64,000 nt of DNA, taken from assembly GCA_963719885.1 (NCBI GenBank), contig CAVRDP010000034.1, positions 806,001-870,000 of the forward strand, in the 5' to 3' direction. Both the position numbers and the translations under genes were made by a program. Under the pieces are notes generated by a model that was not told the DNA's origin, searched no databases, and worked only from the letters and a program-made list of their open reading frames with translations. Shown here piece by piece: positions 8,211 through 17,896 of the stretch (positions are counted from its first letter, which is position 1; each line of letters begins with the position of its first letter). This DNA comes from JANXQG01 sp963719885 (GTDB taxonomy: Bacteria; Planctomycetota; Planctomycetia; Pirellulales; Thermoguttaceae).

Positions 8211-8793
8211 TCATTCGCTCAGCACCGCCAATAAATCGCGTAATTCGTCCTCAACGTCGCCCTCGCCAACCGTCTCGGCAATCCGGGCCCGAATCAACTC
8301 GCGGTAGCGGTGGCGGAGCCGATGGACGGCCACCTTGATCGCCCCTTCACTGGACCGTAAACGTGCCGCGATCTCCGCATAGGCACCCGCCTGGCCGGTA
8401 AGGGCAGCCTTCAACTCCTCGAAGAGATCGACCTCGCCGTCCGCATGATATTCATCGCGGAGGGCGGCGAGCACTTGATCCAGGAGCGTCAGGGCCCTCT
8501 GCCGCTCGAAATGGCGTTCGGGGGTCAGGTTGTGGCTCGGTTCGAGTTGGTAGCGCGATTCGGCACTTTCTTGTTCCAGCGATACGATCGACTTTCCACC
8601 GCCGCGTTTGCGGGCGTTTGCCCGGTCCCAGTCGTTGGCCAGAAAATTCTTCAAGGATGCCAGCAAGAAGGTGCGAAACCGCCCCTGCTCCGGATCGATA
8701 CGTCCCAATCCACGTTTCTCCAGAAGGTGGACAAAGAAGGCTTGTGCGAGGTCCTGTGCGTCGTGCGGCGAGTATCGGTGGGACCGGTCTTGG
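8211..8793 (-). pseudogene. N-terminally truncated ECF-type sigma factor
   Basis: The recognisable part begins at YSPHDAQDLAQAFFVHLLEK (region 2) and runs through GRFRTFLLASLKNFLANDWD to a region-4 helix-turn-helix (GAYAEIAARLRSSEGAIKVAVHRLRHRYRELI). About the first 60 residues of region 2 are missing: upstream of YSPHD the DNA belongs to another gene (a trypsin-like protease start, 8794-8952). No own start codon is left except by reading into the foreign sequence (8837). Such long-form ECF factors usually sit beside Ser/Thr kinases, as the remnant at 7677-8102 shows here. Confidence 0.72.
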
Positions 8794-8952
8794 CAAAGAA
8801 CCGCTGCACGATTCGCCCTCGACCTTGACTTTGACAAACACCGTGGCCGCCTTAATGGCTTGCACCAGGTCGGATGAGAGACTCTCGTCCGCCCGGGCGG
8901 CAGTTCCGAACAAGACCAGTAACACGAACGCTGGAGACAGGCTTCGCATCAT
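8794..8952 (-). pseudogene. Remnant: signal peptide and first residues of a trypsin-like serine protease
   Basis: Reads MMRSLSPAFVLLVLFGTAARAD, a signal peptide, then VQAIKAATVFVKVKVEGESC, the start of the trypsin-like fold found in many exported planctomycete proteins. Homology to that family ends at about 8794, where the frame passes into sigma-factor sequence. The catalytic triad is absent. Assignment is from resemblance of a short stretch and is tentative. Confidence 0.5.
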
Positions 8953-9309
8953 TTGCGCTCCGTCAAACAGGGTGACGATAATCGTTCAATCCGATGACGG
9001 TCATCTTGACCGGGGGGGTGTAGGTTGTCAAGCAGCCTGGAAGCCGTGTGTTCTCATTATCCCGAAAAGGGATTTTGATTATTCAGGACGATCGTGGCCG
9101 AAAGACTATGGGCCGGCGGGTTGATGCCGGGATGCGCCGCAATCACGCCCAAGCCCTGCCAGCGATTCTGCCTCCGTCGTGATGGCCCCCGCGGGCCGGA
9201 TTTGGGGCGAATTGGCAGCGGGCTTTTGACAGTGCTCGACGTTCATGATAGGCTTGGGGGCGTTGCCTGGATCAGAATTCCTATCGTACATACACGAGGA
9301 GCACTGGCG
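8953..9309. other. Intergenic region without recognised gene
   Basis: 357 bases between the divergent protease remnant and the SGNH hydrolase gene. No reading frame here has a plausible start or resembles a known protein. A ribosome binding site (GAGGAG) for the hydrolase lies at its right end, so a promoter for that gene is expected within it, but no clear -35/-10 pair was identified. Confidence 0.5.
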
Positions 9310-10526
9310 ATGTATGCAAACACGATGTCTGTGGCCGGAGCATGGGGCATCCGTAGATCCGATTCTGTCGCCATCGCACGCATGGTCGTCGTGATGGCCG
9401 TCCTGCTTGCCACCGCATGTGCCATCGCGGCAGAGGTCCCGGCGGCGATTGCCCCACAACCCATCATTAGCCGTAATGTTCCGGCTTACGCATCTGCCGG
9501 CGCCGCATCGTATGGCAACAATGCGACGTATGCGCAAGAGGGGAAGTGGATCGCCGACTGCGAATGGACCGTGTTCAGCTCGCCTGCCTGGCTGGCCTAC
9601 GACCTGTCCGGCGTTCCCGCGGCCCATCGGGCGAAGATCCTTGTGGTTTGGTACGGCGGCGGCCAGGGGTATGATTGCAGCATCATCAAGGGCTCGAGCT
9701 ATCGCATGCCCGGCCCGTACGTCATTGAAGGGAATGCAGCGCCCGGGGCGCAAAGAGCCCACCCACGACCGATTGGCGGACCCTTGTCACCGGCGATGAT
9801 CCGCAGCTTTACCATTCCCGCCAGCATGTGATCGAGTTCGCGGGCAACAACTGGCTGCGATTCCGCGTCCTGTCCGAGAACCCCAACAATAAAGGGGGCA
9901 ACCCCGGCACCTCGATCAAACTGGACGTCTACAACGCGGCCGGCGGAATCACCGATGACTGGATCATCTATGGCGACTCCATCACGATGATGACGTTTGT
10001 CACCAACTGCATTGGCCCGCTCGTGCATGCGAAGCTGCCGGCATACAATCCCATCTGGGAAGGCGGCGGCCTTGGATTCATGACAGCCCGGGATGGGGCC
10101 GCCAAACTGCTGCCCAAGTGGCTGCGCCTTTTTCCAGGCAAGTACGTTTGCCTGGCTTACGGCACCAACGATGCCAATCTTGGGCGGTCAGCCAACGAGG
10201 ACGATATCTCCGGCTTCTACAAGAACTATGAGTTGATGGTGAAGCAGATCCTGGCCGCGAACAAGGTCCCTGTCATCGGCACGGTTATCTGGGCCAAGGA
10301 TGATGGCTTTCGACAGAAGAACCTCGAGTTGTACAATACCCAACTACAGCGCCTCAAGGCGAAGTACCCACAGATCCTCGACGGCCCGGACCTTTACGCC
10401 AAGTTCAAGGACCACCCCGAGTGGTATCAGGATGCCTTGCACCCGAACCCCGCGGGCAGAGACATCCTCCGCCGCACGTGGGCACAGTGGGCGTTGAATA
10501 CGGTATACGGGGCCAGCGGGAAATAG
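9310..10526 (+). CDS. Secreted SGNH/GDSL-type hydrolase, frameshifted
   Basis: Esterase/lipase-like hydrolase acting outside the cytoplasm. The ATG at 9310 follows GAGGAG; residues 20-40 form a signal peptide (MVVVMAVLLATACAIAAE). The SGNH blocks are all present: WIIYGDSITMMTF (nucleophile Ser), the glycine region GGGLGF, YGTNDAN, and DALHPNPAGRDILRR with the catalytic Asp and His. The N-terminal half and the catalytic half lie in different frames; a lost G in a GGGG run at about 9747 would join APG directly to AKSPPTTDWRTLVTGDD. Repaired length is about 405 residues, with a roughly 170-residue beta-rich N-terminal domain. Substrate unknown; acetyl ester of a polysaccharide is possible. Confidence 0.8.
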
Positions 10527-10597
10527 TGCGCCGGCGAGCGAAATCGGAGCCTATTTTCTGACCGACGGGACGCGCTCGAACGGGAGCCAACCCGGGT

Positions 10598-11443
10598 TCA
10601 GAAGTTCATCCACACGGCCTCAGTCATTTGCCGCTTCGTCTTGCCGCCCGCCGCCTTGTTGTCGATGACAAAATCCTGGCGTTTCCAGCCCGTCAACTCT
10701 CGGTTGTAAAGCGAATTGGGATAGCCCGAGAGCATGACCTTGCCGCGGCATTGTTTGATAACGGCAAGCAGTTCCCGGTGGGCTTTTTCGTCCATTTCGT
10801 GCTTGTAAGTGCCGGGGGTAGCGCGGGTCTCATGCAAATACGGCGGATCCAGATAGAACAGGGTTGCTGGTCCGTCCTGTTGGCGGATGACTTCGAGCGC
10901 GGGTTGGTTGAGTATCACCACCCGCCGCAGTCGGGCCGAGACCGCCGGCAGCCCCTCGACGCAGGTCAACCACGCCGACACCTGCTCGCTCATTTTCCGA
11001 CGGGTGCGGTTCCGGGAGAGCGTGGCAAAATCCCTGAAGCCACCGGCCCGGCTCTGGCGACAGCGGATGAAGAACGTCACGGCGGCTTCGACGTCGATAT
11101 CCGCGATGGGGTGCTGCCGCGCCTCGGCATTCCTCCACTCGACTTGCGAGAAGGGCGTGGCCTCGATCCGTCGCCGGAAGTCAGCGAAGGTCTCCTCGCG
11201 CTGCAAGACCTGCCAGAAGTTGGTCAGTTCTCGATGGATGTCGTTGACGACCTCGCTGACTCCCTGCTCATAGCCTTTCGATCCCCAGAATTTCGACTTG
11301 TCGAACGGGTCTTTCTCCAGCAAGACCGCCAGGCCTCCCGCGTACGGCTCGACATAGTGCAGGTGCCGCGGCATGAGCGCAATGAAATCCTTGGCCAAAT
11401 AGTGCTTTCCTCCCCACCATTTCAGGGGCTGAACGATTTTCAT
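10598..11443 (-). CDS. DNA adenine methylase (Dam/D12 class N6-adenine methyltransferase)
   Basis: Transfers a methyl group from S-adenosylmethionine to adenine N6. 281 residues from ATG 11443, which has GGAAGGA at the right distance. Motif I-like WWGGK is at residues 9-13 and the catalytic motif IV DPPY at 199-202, the order of the D12 class. FFIRCRQSRAGGF and the ending TEAVWMNF also fit D12 enzymes, which often end with an ExxxWN-like motif. No restriction enzyme gene is adjacent, so it is an orphan methylase. This class is common on phages and mobile DNA. Target sequence cannot be predicted. Confidence 0.88.
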   Translation of the reverse strand: MKIVQPLKWWGGKHYLAKDFIALMPRHLHYVEPYAGGLAVLLEKDPFDKSKFWGSKGYEQGVSEVVNDIHRELTNFWQVLQREETFADFRRRIEATPFSQVEWRNAEARQHPIADIDVEAAVTFFIRCRQSRAGGFRDFATLSRNRTRRKMSEQVSAWLTCVEGLPAVSARLRRVVILNQPALEVIRQQDGPATLFYLDPPYLHETRATPGTYKHEMDEKAHRELLAVIKQCRGKVMLSGYPNSLYNRELTGWKRQDFVIDNKAAGGKTKRQMTEAVWMNF

Positions 11444-11840
11444 GTCGTGTTCCTTCCCGTCGCCAGAAAACAATTATACTGCGGCATCGTCTTTGCCATA
11501 GGCAACCTTGCCTTGTCGCGTGTGAATGAGGATCTTCGGGCTTCCTGGCGACATGGTGATCGGTATTCAACACTGGGAACGGAGTGACCCATGTGACTTG
11601 CTGCTGTCGTCACACTGACGACATCGTCAACGATCTCCCGCCATGCGCCTTTGACCTTCATCGGCGTAAAGTAATGTCGCTTATCCGCTTGCGGCGAACC
11701 GCGCAAACGCGGGCACGGAACGTGCTACTGCTCTGATCGCCCGACCGCGGGCCTCGTTCGCTGACCCCAAGGACGTGCACCGCGATCGGGCACACCATGT
11801 TCTTTACCGATCTGGGGTTTACTTCTTGTGGAGAAAAACC
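11444..11840. other. Intergenic region without recognised gene
   Basis: 397 bases between the divergent methylase gene and the cysteine-rich gene. A minus-strand frame of about 73 codons (ATG near 11660) shows no recognisable family and overlaps the likely methylase promoter. Nothing else is seen. Confidence 0.45.
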
Positions 11841-12149
11841 ATGCAGAAGATTGTGCGAAACGTTTCCTTTGCCGTTGTGGCGCTCGGTGTGATGTTCGTC
11901 ATGGCGGCGCCTGTGCGGGCCGACAATTGTTGTACGCAGCCCGCAGCCTGTTGCGCGACCGTCCAGTATTGCCATCCTTGTTGGCGCCACCGTCACGCTT
12001 GTTGTCCGCTAATGGTCTCCCCGAGTTGCGGATGCACAACGTGTCCGCCGGTCGTCACCGTGGCAACGCCGGTGGTTGCACCTTGTACGCCATGCTGCAC
12101 CGTCCCCGCCGTTCGTTGCCGCTGCCGTATTCACTGTTGCGGGCATTGA
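11841..12149 (+). CDS. Small exported cysteine-rich protein, function unknown
   Basis: 102 residues from ATG 11841, preceded by GTGGAG. Residues 1-28 are a clear signal peptide (VAVV-type core, cleavage expected after APVRAD). The mature chain of about 74 residues holds some 18 cysteines, many as CC or CxC pairs (DNCCTQPAACC, CPPV, CTPCCTVP, CRCRIHCCGH), plus several histidines. Such a composition suggests metal binding or dense disulfide cross-linking in the periplasm or at the cell surface. No family was recognised. It stands alone. Confidence 0.6.
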   Translation: MQKIVRNVSFAVVALGVMFVMAAPVRADNCCTQPAACCATVQYCHPCWRHRHACCPLMVSPSCGCTTCPPVVTVATPVVAPCTPCCTVPAVRCRCRIHCCGH

Positions 12150-12477
12150 GGGCGACGCCTCCACTCCCTGATCGAGTTGCACTGCGCAACTTGATGCGGT
12201 GAAACGTGGCGGCAAGCGGCCCCCAGCATGGGCAGCCCTCGATTCCGCGGGCTGCCCTGCGGTGGCCTCGCGAGACCGGGCAAATTCGCATGAATGCGCG
12301 CGAAAACATCACTACTCTTGTCGTGATACTGGACAATACTCGCCAGATAGGGTAAGATTGGGTTTGTCGCGGTGAATATCGATGCGAGCTGGCCGATTTT
12401 CTTACCCCCTTTCACCCATCGCGGCCGCTTCGCATGCCTGTTCAGGGGCCAATATCGACGATTACGCGAGGCGCTAG
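12150..12477. other. Intergenic region without recognised gene
   Basis: 328 bases between two plus-strand genes. The right end (12340-12477) is likely leader sequence of the next gene. No protein-like frame or stable long hairpin was seen. Confidence 0.4.
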
Positions 12478-13176
12478 ATGAACACGCAGTTCCAAACGCA
12501 TGTGCCCCGTGGGGCGCGAGCGGCGCTTGCCCCCTTGTGGAAAGCCTTCGCCTGCTCGCAGGATCTGAGAATTGATCCATGGGAGTTTGCCCTGCCGTTG
12601 CAGCACTTGGCTGATCTGGGCGTGGACCAGAGCGACTTGCGGTGGCTGGTCTTGCACGGGTATGTGACATTCCGCAACCGGGCCCGGCGTTATCAGCCCA
12701 GCCCGAACGCCGGCGTCAGTGTCGATCCACGATTGATGATTACCGAAGTGGGGTTGTTGGTTGCGGATCCTAGTGCCGCCGCGGAGGATTCGTCACCGGG
12801 CAGATCATTGAATTCCGCGGACATCATCTCCGTTAATTCCCACGTGCCTCAGTGGGACCGCAGACGCCGCCGGCTTTCCTTCGATGGATGCGTAGTCAAA
12901 CAGTTCCGGCTCCCGGCCAGCAATCAAGAGGCGGTGCTTTCCGCGTTCGAGGCGGAGGGTTGGCCAGCGTCGATTGACGATCCGTTACCTTTTCTGCCCG
13001 AGCTACCGGCTAAGGAGCGCCTGCACGTGACGATTCGCCATCTGAACGCAAACCACCAGAACCGGCTCATTCGATTTCGCGGTAATGGCACCGGCGAGGC
13101 GGTACTTTGGCAGCCGATCGCCGCGTCGGCCATGGACCGTCCGATGGTCGCTTTGGGATCGCGCCGCGCGGCTTGA
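12478..13176 (+). CDS. Conserved hypothetical protein, possible DNA-binding
   Basis: 232 residues, soluble, no signal peptide. The N-terminal half (about 15-70: PLWKAFACSQDLRIDPWEFA then LADLGVDQSDLRWLVLHGYV) looks like a small helical domain with winged-helix character. The C-terminal half has a pattern I associate with planctomycete proteins of unknown function: VVKQFRLPASNQEAVLSAFE followed by EGWPASIDDPLP. ATG 12478 is the only start giving this layout. Function is not known; the neighbours give no hint. Confidence 0.6.
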   Translation: MNTQFQTHVPRGARAALAPLWKAFACSQDLRIDPWEFALPLQHLADLGVDQSDLRWLVLHGYVTFRNRARRYQPSPNAGVSVDPRLMITEVGLLVADPSAAAEDSSPGRSLNSADIISVNSHVPQWDRRRRRLSFDGCVVKQFRLPASNQEAVLSAFEAEGWPASIDDPLPFLPELPAKERLHVTIRHLNANHQNRLIRFRGNGTGEAVLWQPIAASAMDRPMVALGSRRAA

Positions 13177-13357
13177 TTGCCGCGCAAGTCTACCTTTGCA
13201 TCGCCCTGATGGACGCAGAGGCAGGGCGTTTACGTGATTCTGCGCCACGCCAGCCACGCGTGCCCCGAAGATTCTTGCGAAGGTGTACCAGAGCGGTACC
13301 AGCCAACTCGTGGACAAAAATCGCGAATTGGGGTTCAATGAGATTAGGGAGCGTAAC

Positions 13358-15753
13358 ATGAAATCAACTGCAATGCAGCGTCTCTGTTTCGCATGGCTGC
13401 TCGCCACTCCGCTGCTTGCAGCCGTGGGGACCGCGCTGGCCGGCGACGTGCTCACGATCAACACAGACGCGGGAACCATCAACGGTGGCACGGGCTATTT
13501 TTACAGTACGCCCTACACGGTTTCGTACAACGCGGGCATCGCAACCTTCTACCTGCAAGGCGACCTGGCACTGCCGTCCGGCGACATCATCAATGTGACT
13601 GGGAATTACGGATTGCAGTTGATCGTCGGCGGCAATGCCGACCTGAACGGCGCGGTGTTCAATGCGGCGGCGATCGGGTTGTCGCCTGGCCCAGGCGGCG
13701 GGACCCGCGGGCAGGGATACGAGGGCGGCGCAGGCGGCGTCAACCCGGCGGGCTATGCTAATTACGGTCCCGATGTCTACACCAGCGGCGGGGCCGGCGG
13801 CGCGGGCGGCGCTGCAACGGTCGGGACTGGGGTCAACGGGCTGCAGGGCGATTACGGCGGCGGGGCCGGTTACGCGGGATTTAATGGATACAGCCAAACT
13901 GGTTCCTCGGGCGTGGGTGCATCTTCGGCCGGAGGCGCGGGGGGAACAGTCGGAACTGCCGGGCCAGTCCTGCAAAACGGAGCGCCCCTTGTCACCCCGG
14001 GAAATGGCGGCGCCGGCGGCGGTGTCGGAGTATCGGGTGCAAATGGCGGCAATGGCAACAACGGCGGAAACGGCACGGCGGGATCGAACGGTGGAAATGG
14101 AGGGCCAGGCGGCGGCGGCAGCAACGCCGGCTCACCACTGACGCTGAGCGGCGGGGCCGGCGGCGGCAGCGGCGGCAGCGGCGGTGGAGGGCAGGGCGGC
14201 GGCGGAGGCGCAATGGGCGCTGGCGGCGGTGGCGGCGGCGGTCTCTTCGCGCAAGGCGACACCGGCGGAAACGGCGGAGATGGCGGCGGCGGCGGTAACG
14301 GCGGCGGCGGTGGGGGCGTCCTTGCCCTCACGGTCTACGGGAGGCTCACCGGCACGGCGGGCCTTTACGCCGACGGCGGCGCAGGCTCGGCGGGCGCCGC
14401 GGGCGGCGCCGGATCGGCCGGCGCCCTCGCCGACAACAGCGTTCGCACGAACGGCACCAACGGTTACGGCGGCAAGGGCGGCAACGGCGGACTGGGCGGC
14501 AATGGCGGCAGCGGTGGCAGCGGAGGAAATGGCGGGGCCGGCGGCGGCGGGGCCGGCGGAACCGTCTCCGTCGAGGCCTCGGTCTGGTCCGGCGCGAATG
14601 TCGTCACCAGCGCCGGCGGTGGCGCCGGCGGTCCTGGTGCCCCGGACGGTGGTGCAGGGCACACCATCATGGCCGATAATGCTACCATATCATCCGCTTT
14701 TCTAGCGACGTGTCGTCGGCCGCCGGAACCGCGCCACAGAACTACAACCCCTGGACCACAACCTACACGCCGCGGATCCCCGACCTGGTCGGTGGGGCCA
14801 ATGCCTGGGGCCTATCCACGCTGTCGGCGGCCGACTTCCCCGACGTGGTCGCCGGCGCGCCCGCCGGCTCCGGCTTTGCCATCGTCCGACTGCCCGTCGC
14901 GCCCGGCACGTACAATACCCAGTTCGCGGGCTACGACTACCTGGCGACCATTAACCTGACCGGCAGCGTTCCCCACCCGGCAGCCGTGAGTCAGAGTGCG
15001 CCGTACATGATCGTCAACGGCAACGGCCAACAGTATTATCAGGGAGGCTGGGCTCACGACCCGGCGTTCGGGGGCAGCGGCCCTGTGGCCATGGGTGCGC
15101 TATCCAGCGGCCAAGTCTATCTCACGCTGGTCAGCAACGGCTCGGATCCTTGGGTCGAGGCTGGTTGGAACAACCCGGCGGGTCTGTTTCGTGGAATTAC
15201 CAGCCCGGTTACCTTGGCCTGCGGCGGAGTGGCCTACGGGCCGGGCCCACAACCAAATGCCGTCGTGCAAACCGCTGCTTCGCCGGTCAGCAATTACGAG
15301 GGGGCGATCAACGTGCCGCATGACGGCACGTACGCCAAGCAGCCGTTCAGCCTCAACGCCCAATACGGGAACCTGGTGCTCACCAACCTGATTCCGGACT
15401 TCCAACCCATCAATGTCTTCCTGGGCGTAGACCTGAGTGGGACCACGACGCTGAGCCAATTGATTGCAGACCTCGGCAACGATGGCGTTGCGGCCAGCGT
15501 CAATGACCCGGCGGTGACCGGCGTGACGGGTTATCAATTGGAATTGGCCTACCCTTCAACGGGCATCAATTCGACGCAGAACTTCTGGTTTAACGTCTCG
15601 GATTATGGAGACGTTTCCGTGTACCAAGTGGCAGCCGAGCAAGTCGTTCCGGAGCCTTCCACATTGGTTTTGGCGGCGGCCGGCGGCTTGTGCCTCCTTG
15701 TCAATGCCTGGCGGAGACGGAAGGCCCGAAGATCGATTCCCGGCATTGCCTGA
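13358..15753 (+). CDS. Large glycine-rich surface protein with PEP-CTERM sorting signal, frameshifted
   Basis: ATG 13358 follows AGGGAG and begins a signal peptide (MQRLCFAWLLATPLLAAVG). Residues 115-440 are extremely rich in Gly, with Ala, Asn and Ser, in irregular GGNGG / GGAGG runs. The C-terminal 350 residues are an ordinary beta-rich domain ending in VPEPSTLVLAAAGGLCLLV plus a basic tail, the PEP-CTERM signal recognised by exosortase. The glycine-rich part and the C-terminal part lie in different frames; the indel is between about 14680 and 14705. Repaired length is close to 800 residues. Likely an exported, cell-surface or matrix protein; no exosortase gene is in the window. Confidence 0.8.
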
Positions 15754-15980
15754 GGAGGTTCTTCGAGAACGACCATATTTCTTTTGACTTTGCTGCGAAT
15801 CCTGCGGCCGATTGTCGTTGACGGCGGTGAACCCGACAAGTATCCGTTGCGGAAGACATGGATTTGCATGCGATTCCTGGCCTGCTGGGCTTCATCGCGC
15901 CGCCGCATTGACTCAACAGGGGTTGGTCGCTTCGATCCCGATATCCTCCACGTCACAACCCATCGAGAAATCAAGGGGTT

Positions 15981-16181
15981 GCGTGGTTTCTTGCCTCATC
16001 GGCAGAACCCTCGATCCGATACAGATTCGTCCTCGTCCGCAGGATCAGGGCCTTGCCGCTGACGGCGGGCGAGGCCATGAAGCCGTCGTCGAGCTGGTTG
16101 ACGGCGAATTTGCGGCCAGGGCTCGTCGGCAGCGGTCGCTGCGGCAAAGGAGAGCAAGAACACGAAAGCGAAAATACGCAT
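15981..16181 (-). pseudogene. Internally deleted PQQ-type beta-propeller gene (both ends joined)
   Basis: The ATG at 16181 encodes a signal peptide (MRIFAFVFLLSFAAATAADE) followed by PWPQ, the usual beginning of exported PQQ-like propellers. After that, in a shifted frame, the sequence reads FAVNQLDDGFMASPAVSGKA and LILRTRTNLYRIEG, the usual last blade of the same family. About 400 residues that should lie between are absent. The remnant neighbours an intact PQQ-like gene on the other strand (16366-17892). Confidence 0.65.
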
Positions 16182-16336
16182 GGCGGATTCCGGATGTAGC
16201 AGGGTCCAAGTCATGTCTGCTATTATGGTCAACCACTCGCCAAAACATCAAGTCGGCGGGTCGTTGATTATGCTCGCACGGCGGTTGGGTTCCAAGGGGC
16301 AGCTTGATTTTCCCGGACCGCAGATGCATACTCAGG

Positions 16337-16348
16337 GTCCCACCCTAC
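16337..16348. repeat. Half-site of the GTAGGGTGGGAC-family repeat
   Basis: Bases 16337-16348 equal the right-hand tip of the repeats at 3226-3342 and 40847-40971. No partner arm is found nearby. It lies 17 bases before the start of the PQQ propeller gene. Confidence 0.4.
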
Positions 16349-16365
16349 CCCACTCTTTGTAACAC

Positions 16366-17892
16366 ATGAAATTCCGTTGTCTCTCGAGCCTGCTTGGGCT
16401 ATATCTCTCCCTGCTTCCCGTGGCACTGGGCGCCGACTGGCCGCAATGGGGCGGGACTGCGGGCCGGAACATGGTTTCGACAGAGCGCGATCTGCCGGAA
16501 ACGTTCCTGCCCGGGGACAAGGATCCGCAAGGCGGCGGCATTCGAGCGGAAACGACGCGCCACGTGCTGTGGACCGCCCGGCTGGGCTCGATGGCCTGCT
16601 CCACCCCGGTGGTGGCCGACGGTCGCCTCTTCATCGGGTCCTGCGCCGACAAGCAAGGACTGTTCAGTTGCTTCGATGCGCTGACGGGCAAGCTTCTCTG
16701 GCGGTGGAGCGCCCCGCCGCGCGACGTGCCTAAGATGTTGGACGGCCGCAGGTTTCAGTTCAGCAATTTCCCTCATACCCTGGGAGTGTGCTCCTCGGGA
16801 GCGGTCGACGGCGACCGGGTTTATTTCGTCAATCAGCGGCTGGAAGTCCTTTGTCTGGACGTCCGCGGTCCAGGCCACGGGACCAATCCCAAAATCCTTT
16901 GGACGTTTGATATGTGGAAGATGGGCGTGCGGCCCTCCGATGCCTGCAACTGCTCCGTGCTCGTGCTCGACGATTTCGTCTACGCCTGCACTTCCAACGG
17001 GGTCGATCGCGATTGCGAGAATACGCACGATGAGTTCCGCAAGGTGCCGGCGCCCAACGCCCCCATGCTGATCGTCTTGGAGAAACACAGCGGCCGCCTT
17101 GTCGCCGCGGACGATGTCCATACGGGTCCGCATCTGCTGCACGGTCAATGGTCTTCGCCCTCGGCGGGCAGCGTGGGCGGGCGAAATCTGGTGTTCCTCG
17201 GCGGCGGCAACGGCGTCTGTTATGCCTTCGTGGCCCTCACGGCCGAGCCCAAGCAGCCGATCAAGCTCGAAACCGCCTGGTGGTGCGACTGCGTTCCCGC
17301 CGAGTACAAGAACTTCGGCCCGCTCGACCCCGTGACCCATTACTGCCTGGGCGACCGGCGACGCGGCGACACGCTCAACAAGCATGACGGGACCTTTGCC
17401 GGGCTGTGCGAGATCATTGCCACGCCCGTGTTCCATGAGGGCCGGGTCTACGTGGCCATCGGCCGCGATCCGGAGCATGGCCGCGGGCGGGGCGCCCTGT
17501 GGTGCATTGACGCCGGCGGGCAGGGCGACGTGACGCGAAGCGGCAAGATCTGGTGCTATCAGGGTCTCGATCGATCGCTATGCACCGTTTCCATCGCCGG
17601 CAGATTGCTGTACGTGGCCGACGTGGCGGGACGCCTGCACTGCCTCGACGCCGACAGCGGGCGGCCCTACTGGGTCCACGAGACGGAAAGCGTGGTCTGG
17701 GGCTCGACGCTGGTGGCCGACGGAAAAGTTTATCTGCCCACCGTGAAGTACCTTTGGATCCTCGCGGCCGGCAAAGAGAAGCGTGTGCTCGAGCGGATCA
17801 ACCTCGGGGCGTCGGTATGGGCCACGCCCGTCGCGGCCAACGGCATTCTGTACGTCGCCTCGAAGAATTTTCTGTGGGCGGTGAAGAAGTGA
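16366..17892 (+). CDS. Exported PQQ-binding-like beta-propeller repeat protein
   Basis: 508 residues with a signal peptide (LLGLYLSLLPVALGADWPQW). The ADWPQWGG start and repeated blades with the pattern of outer strand plus LDADSGRPYWVHE, CFDALTGKLLWRW and ILYVASKNFLWAV are typical of the PQQ-like propeller superfamily. Blades run from about residue 60 to the end. In planctomycetes these exported proteins are abundant and mostly without known substrate; true quinoprotein dehydrogenase residues were not identified. The gene ends 4 bases before the stop of the convergent release-factor-like gene. Confidence 0.82.
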   Translation: MKFRCLSSLLGLYLSLLPVALGADWPQWGGTAGRNMVSTERDLPETFLPGDKDPQGGGIRAETTRHVLWTARLGSMACSTPVVADGRLFIGSCADKQGLFSCFDALTGKLLWRWSAPPRDVPKMLDGRRFQFSNFPHTLGVCSSGAVDGDRVYFVNQRLEVLCLDVRGPGHGTNPKILWTFDMWKMGVRPSDACNCSVLVLDDFVYACTSNGVDRDCENTHDEFRKVPAPNAPMLIVLEKHSGRLVAADDVHTGPHLLHGQWSSPSAGSVGGRNLVFLGGGNGVCYAFVALTAEPKQPIKLETAWWCDCVPAEYKNFGPLDPVTHYCLGDRRRGDTLNKHDGTFAGLCEIIATPVFHEGRVYVAIGRDPEHGRGRGALWCIDAGGQGDVTRSGKIWCYQGLDRSLCTVSIAGRLLYVADVAGRLHCLDADSGRPYWVHETESVVWGSTLVADGKVYLPTVKYLWILAAGKEKRVLERINLGASVWATPVAANGILYVASKNFLWAVKK

Positions 17893-17896
17893 GAGG

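Noticed and set aside
11440..11706. A minus-strand 73-88 codon frame upstream of the adenine methylase
   Set aside because: No recognisable family and it overlaps the expected methylase promoter; kept as intergenic.
13870..14331. Proline-rich minus-strand frame (PPPPP runs)
   Set aside because: It is the reverse of the glycine-rich coding repeats of the PEP-CTERM gene, not a separate protein.
13700..14600. Possible CRISPR or tandem DNA repeat in the glycine-rich region
   Set aside because: GGC-rich units are irregular in length and lack spacers of constant size; they are codon-level low complexity.
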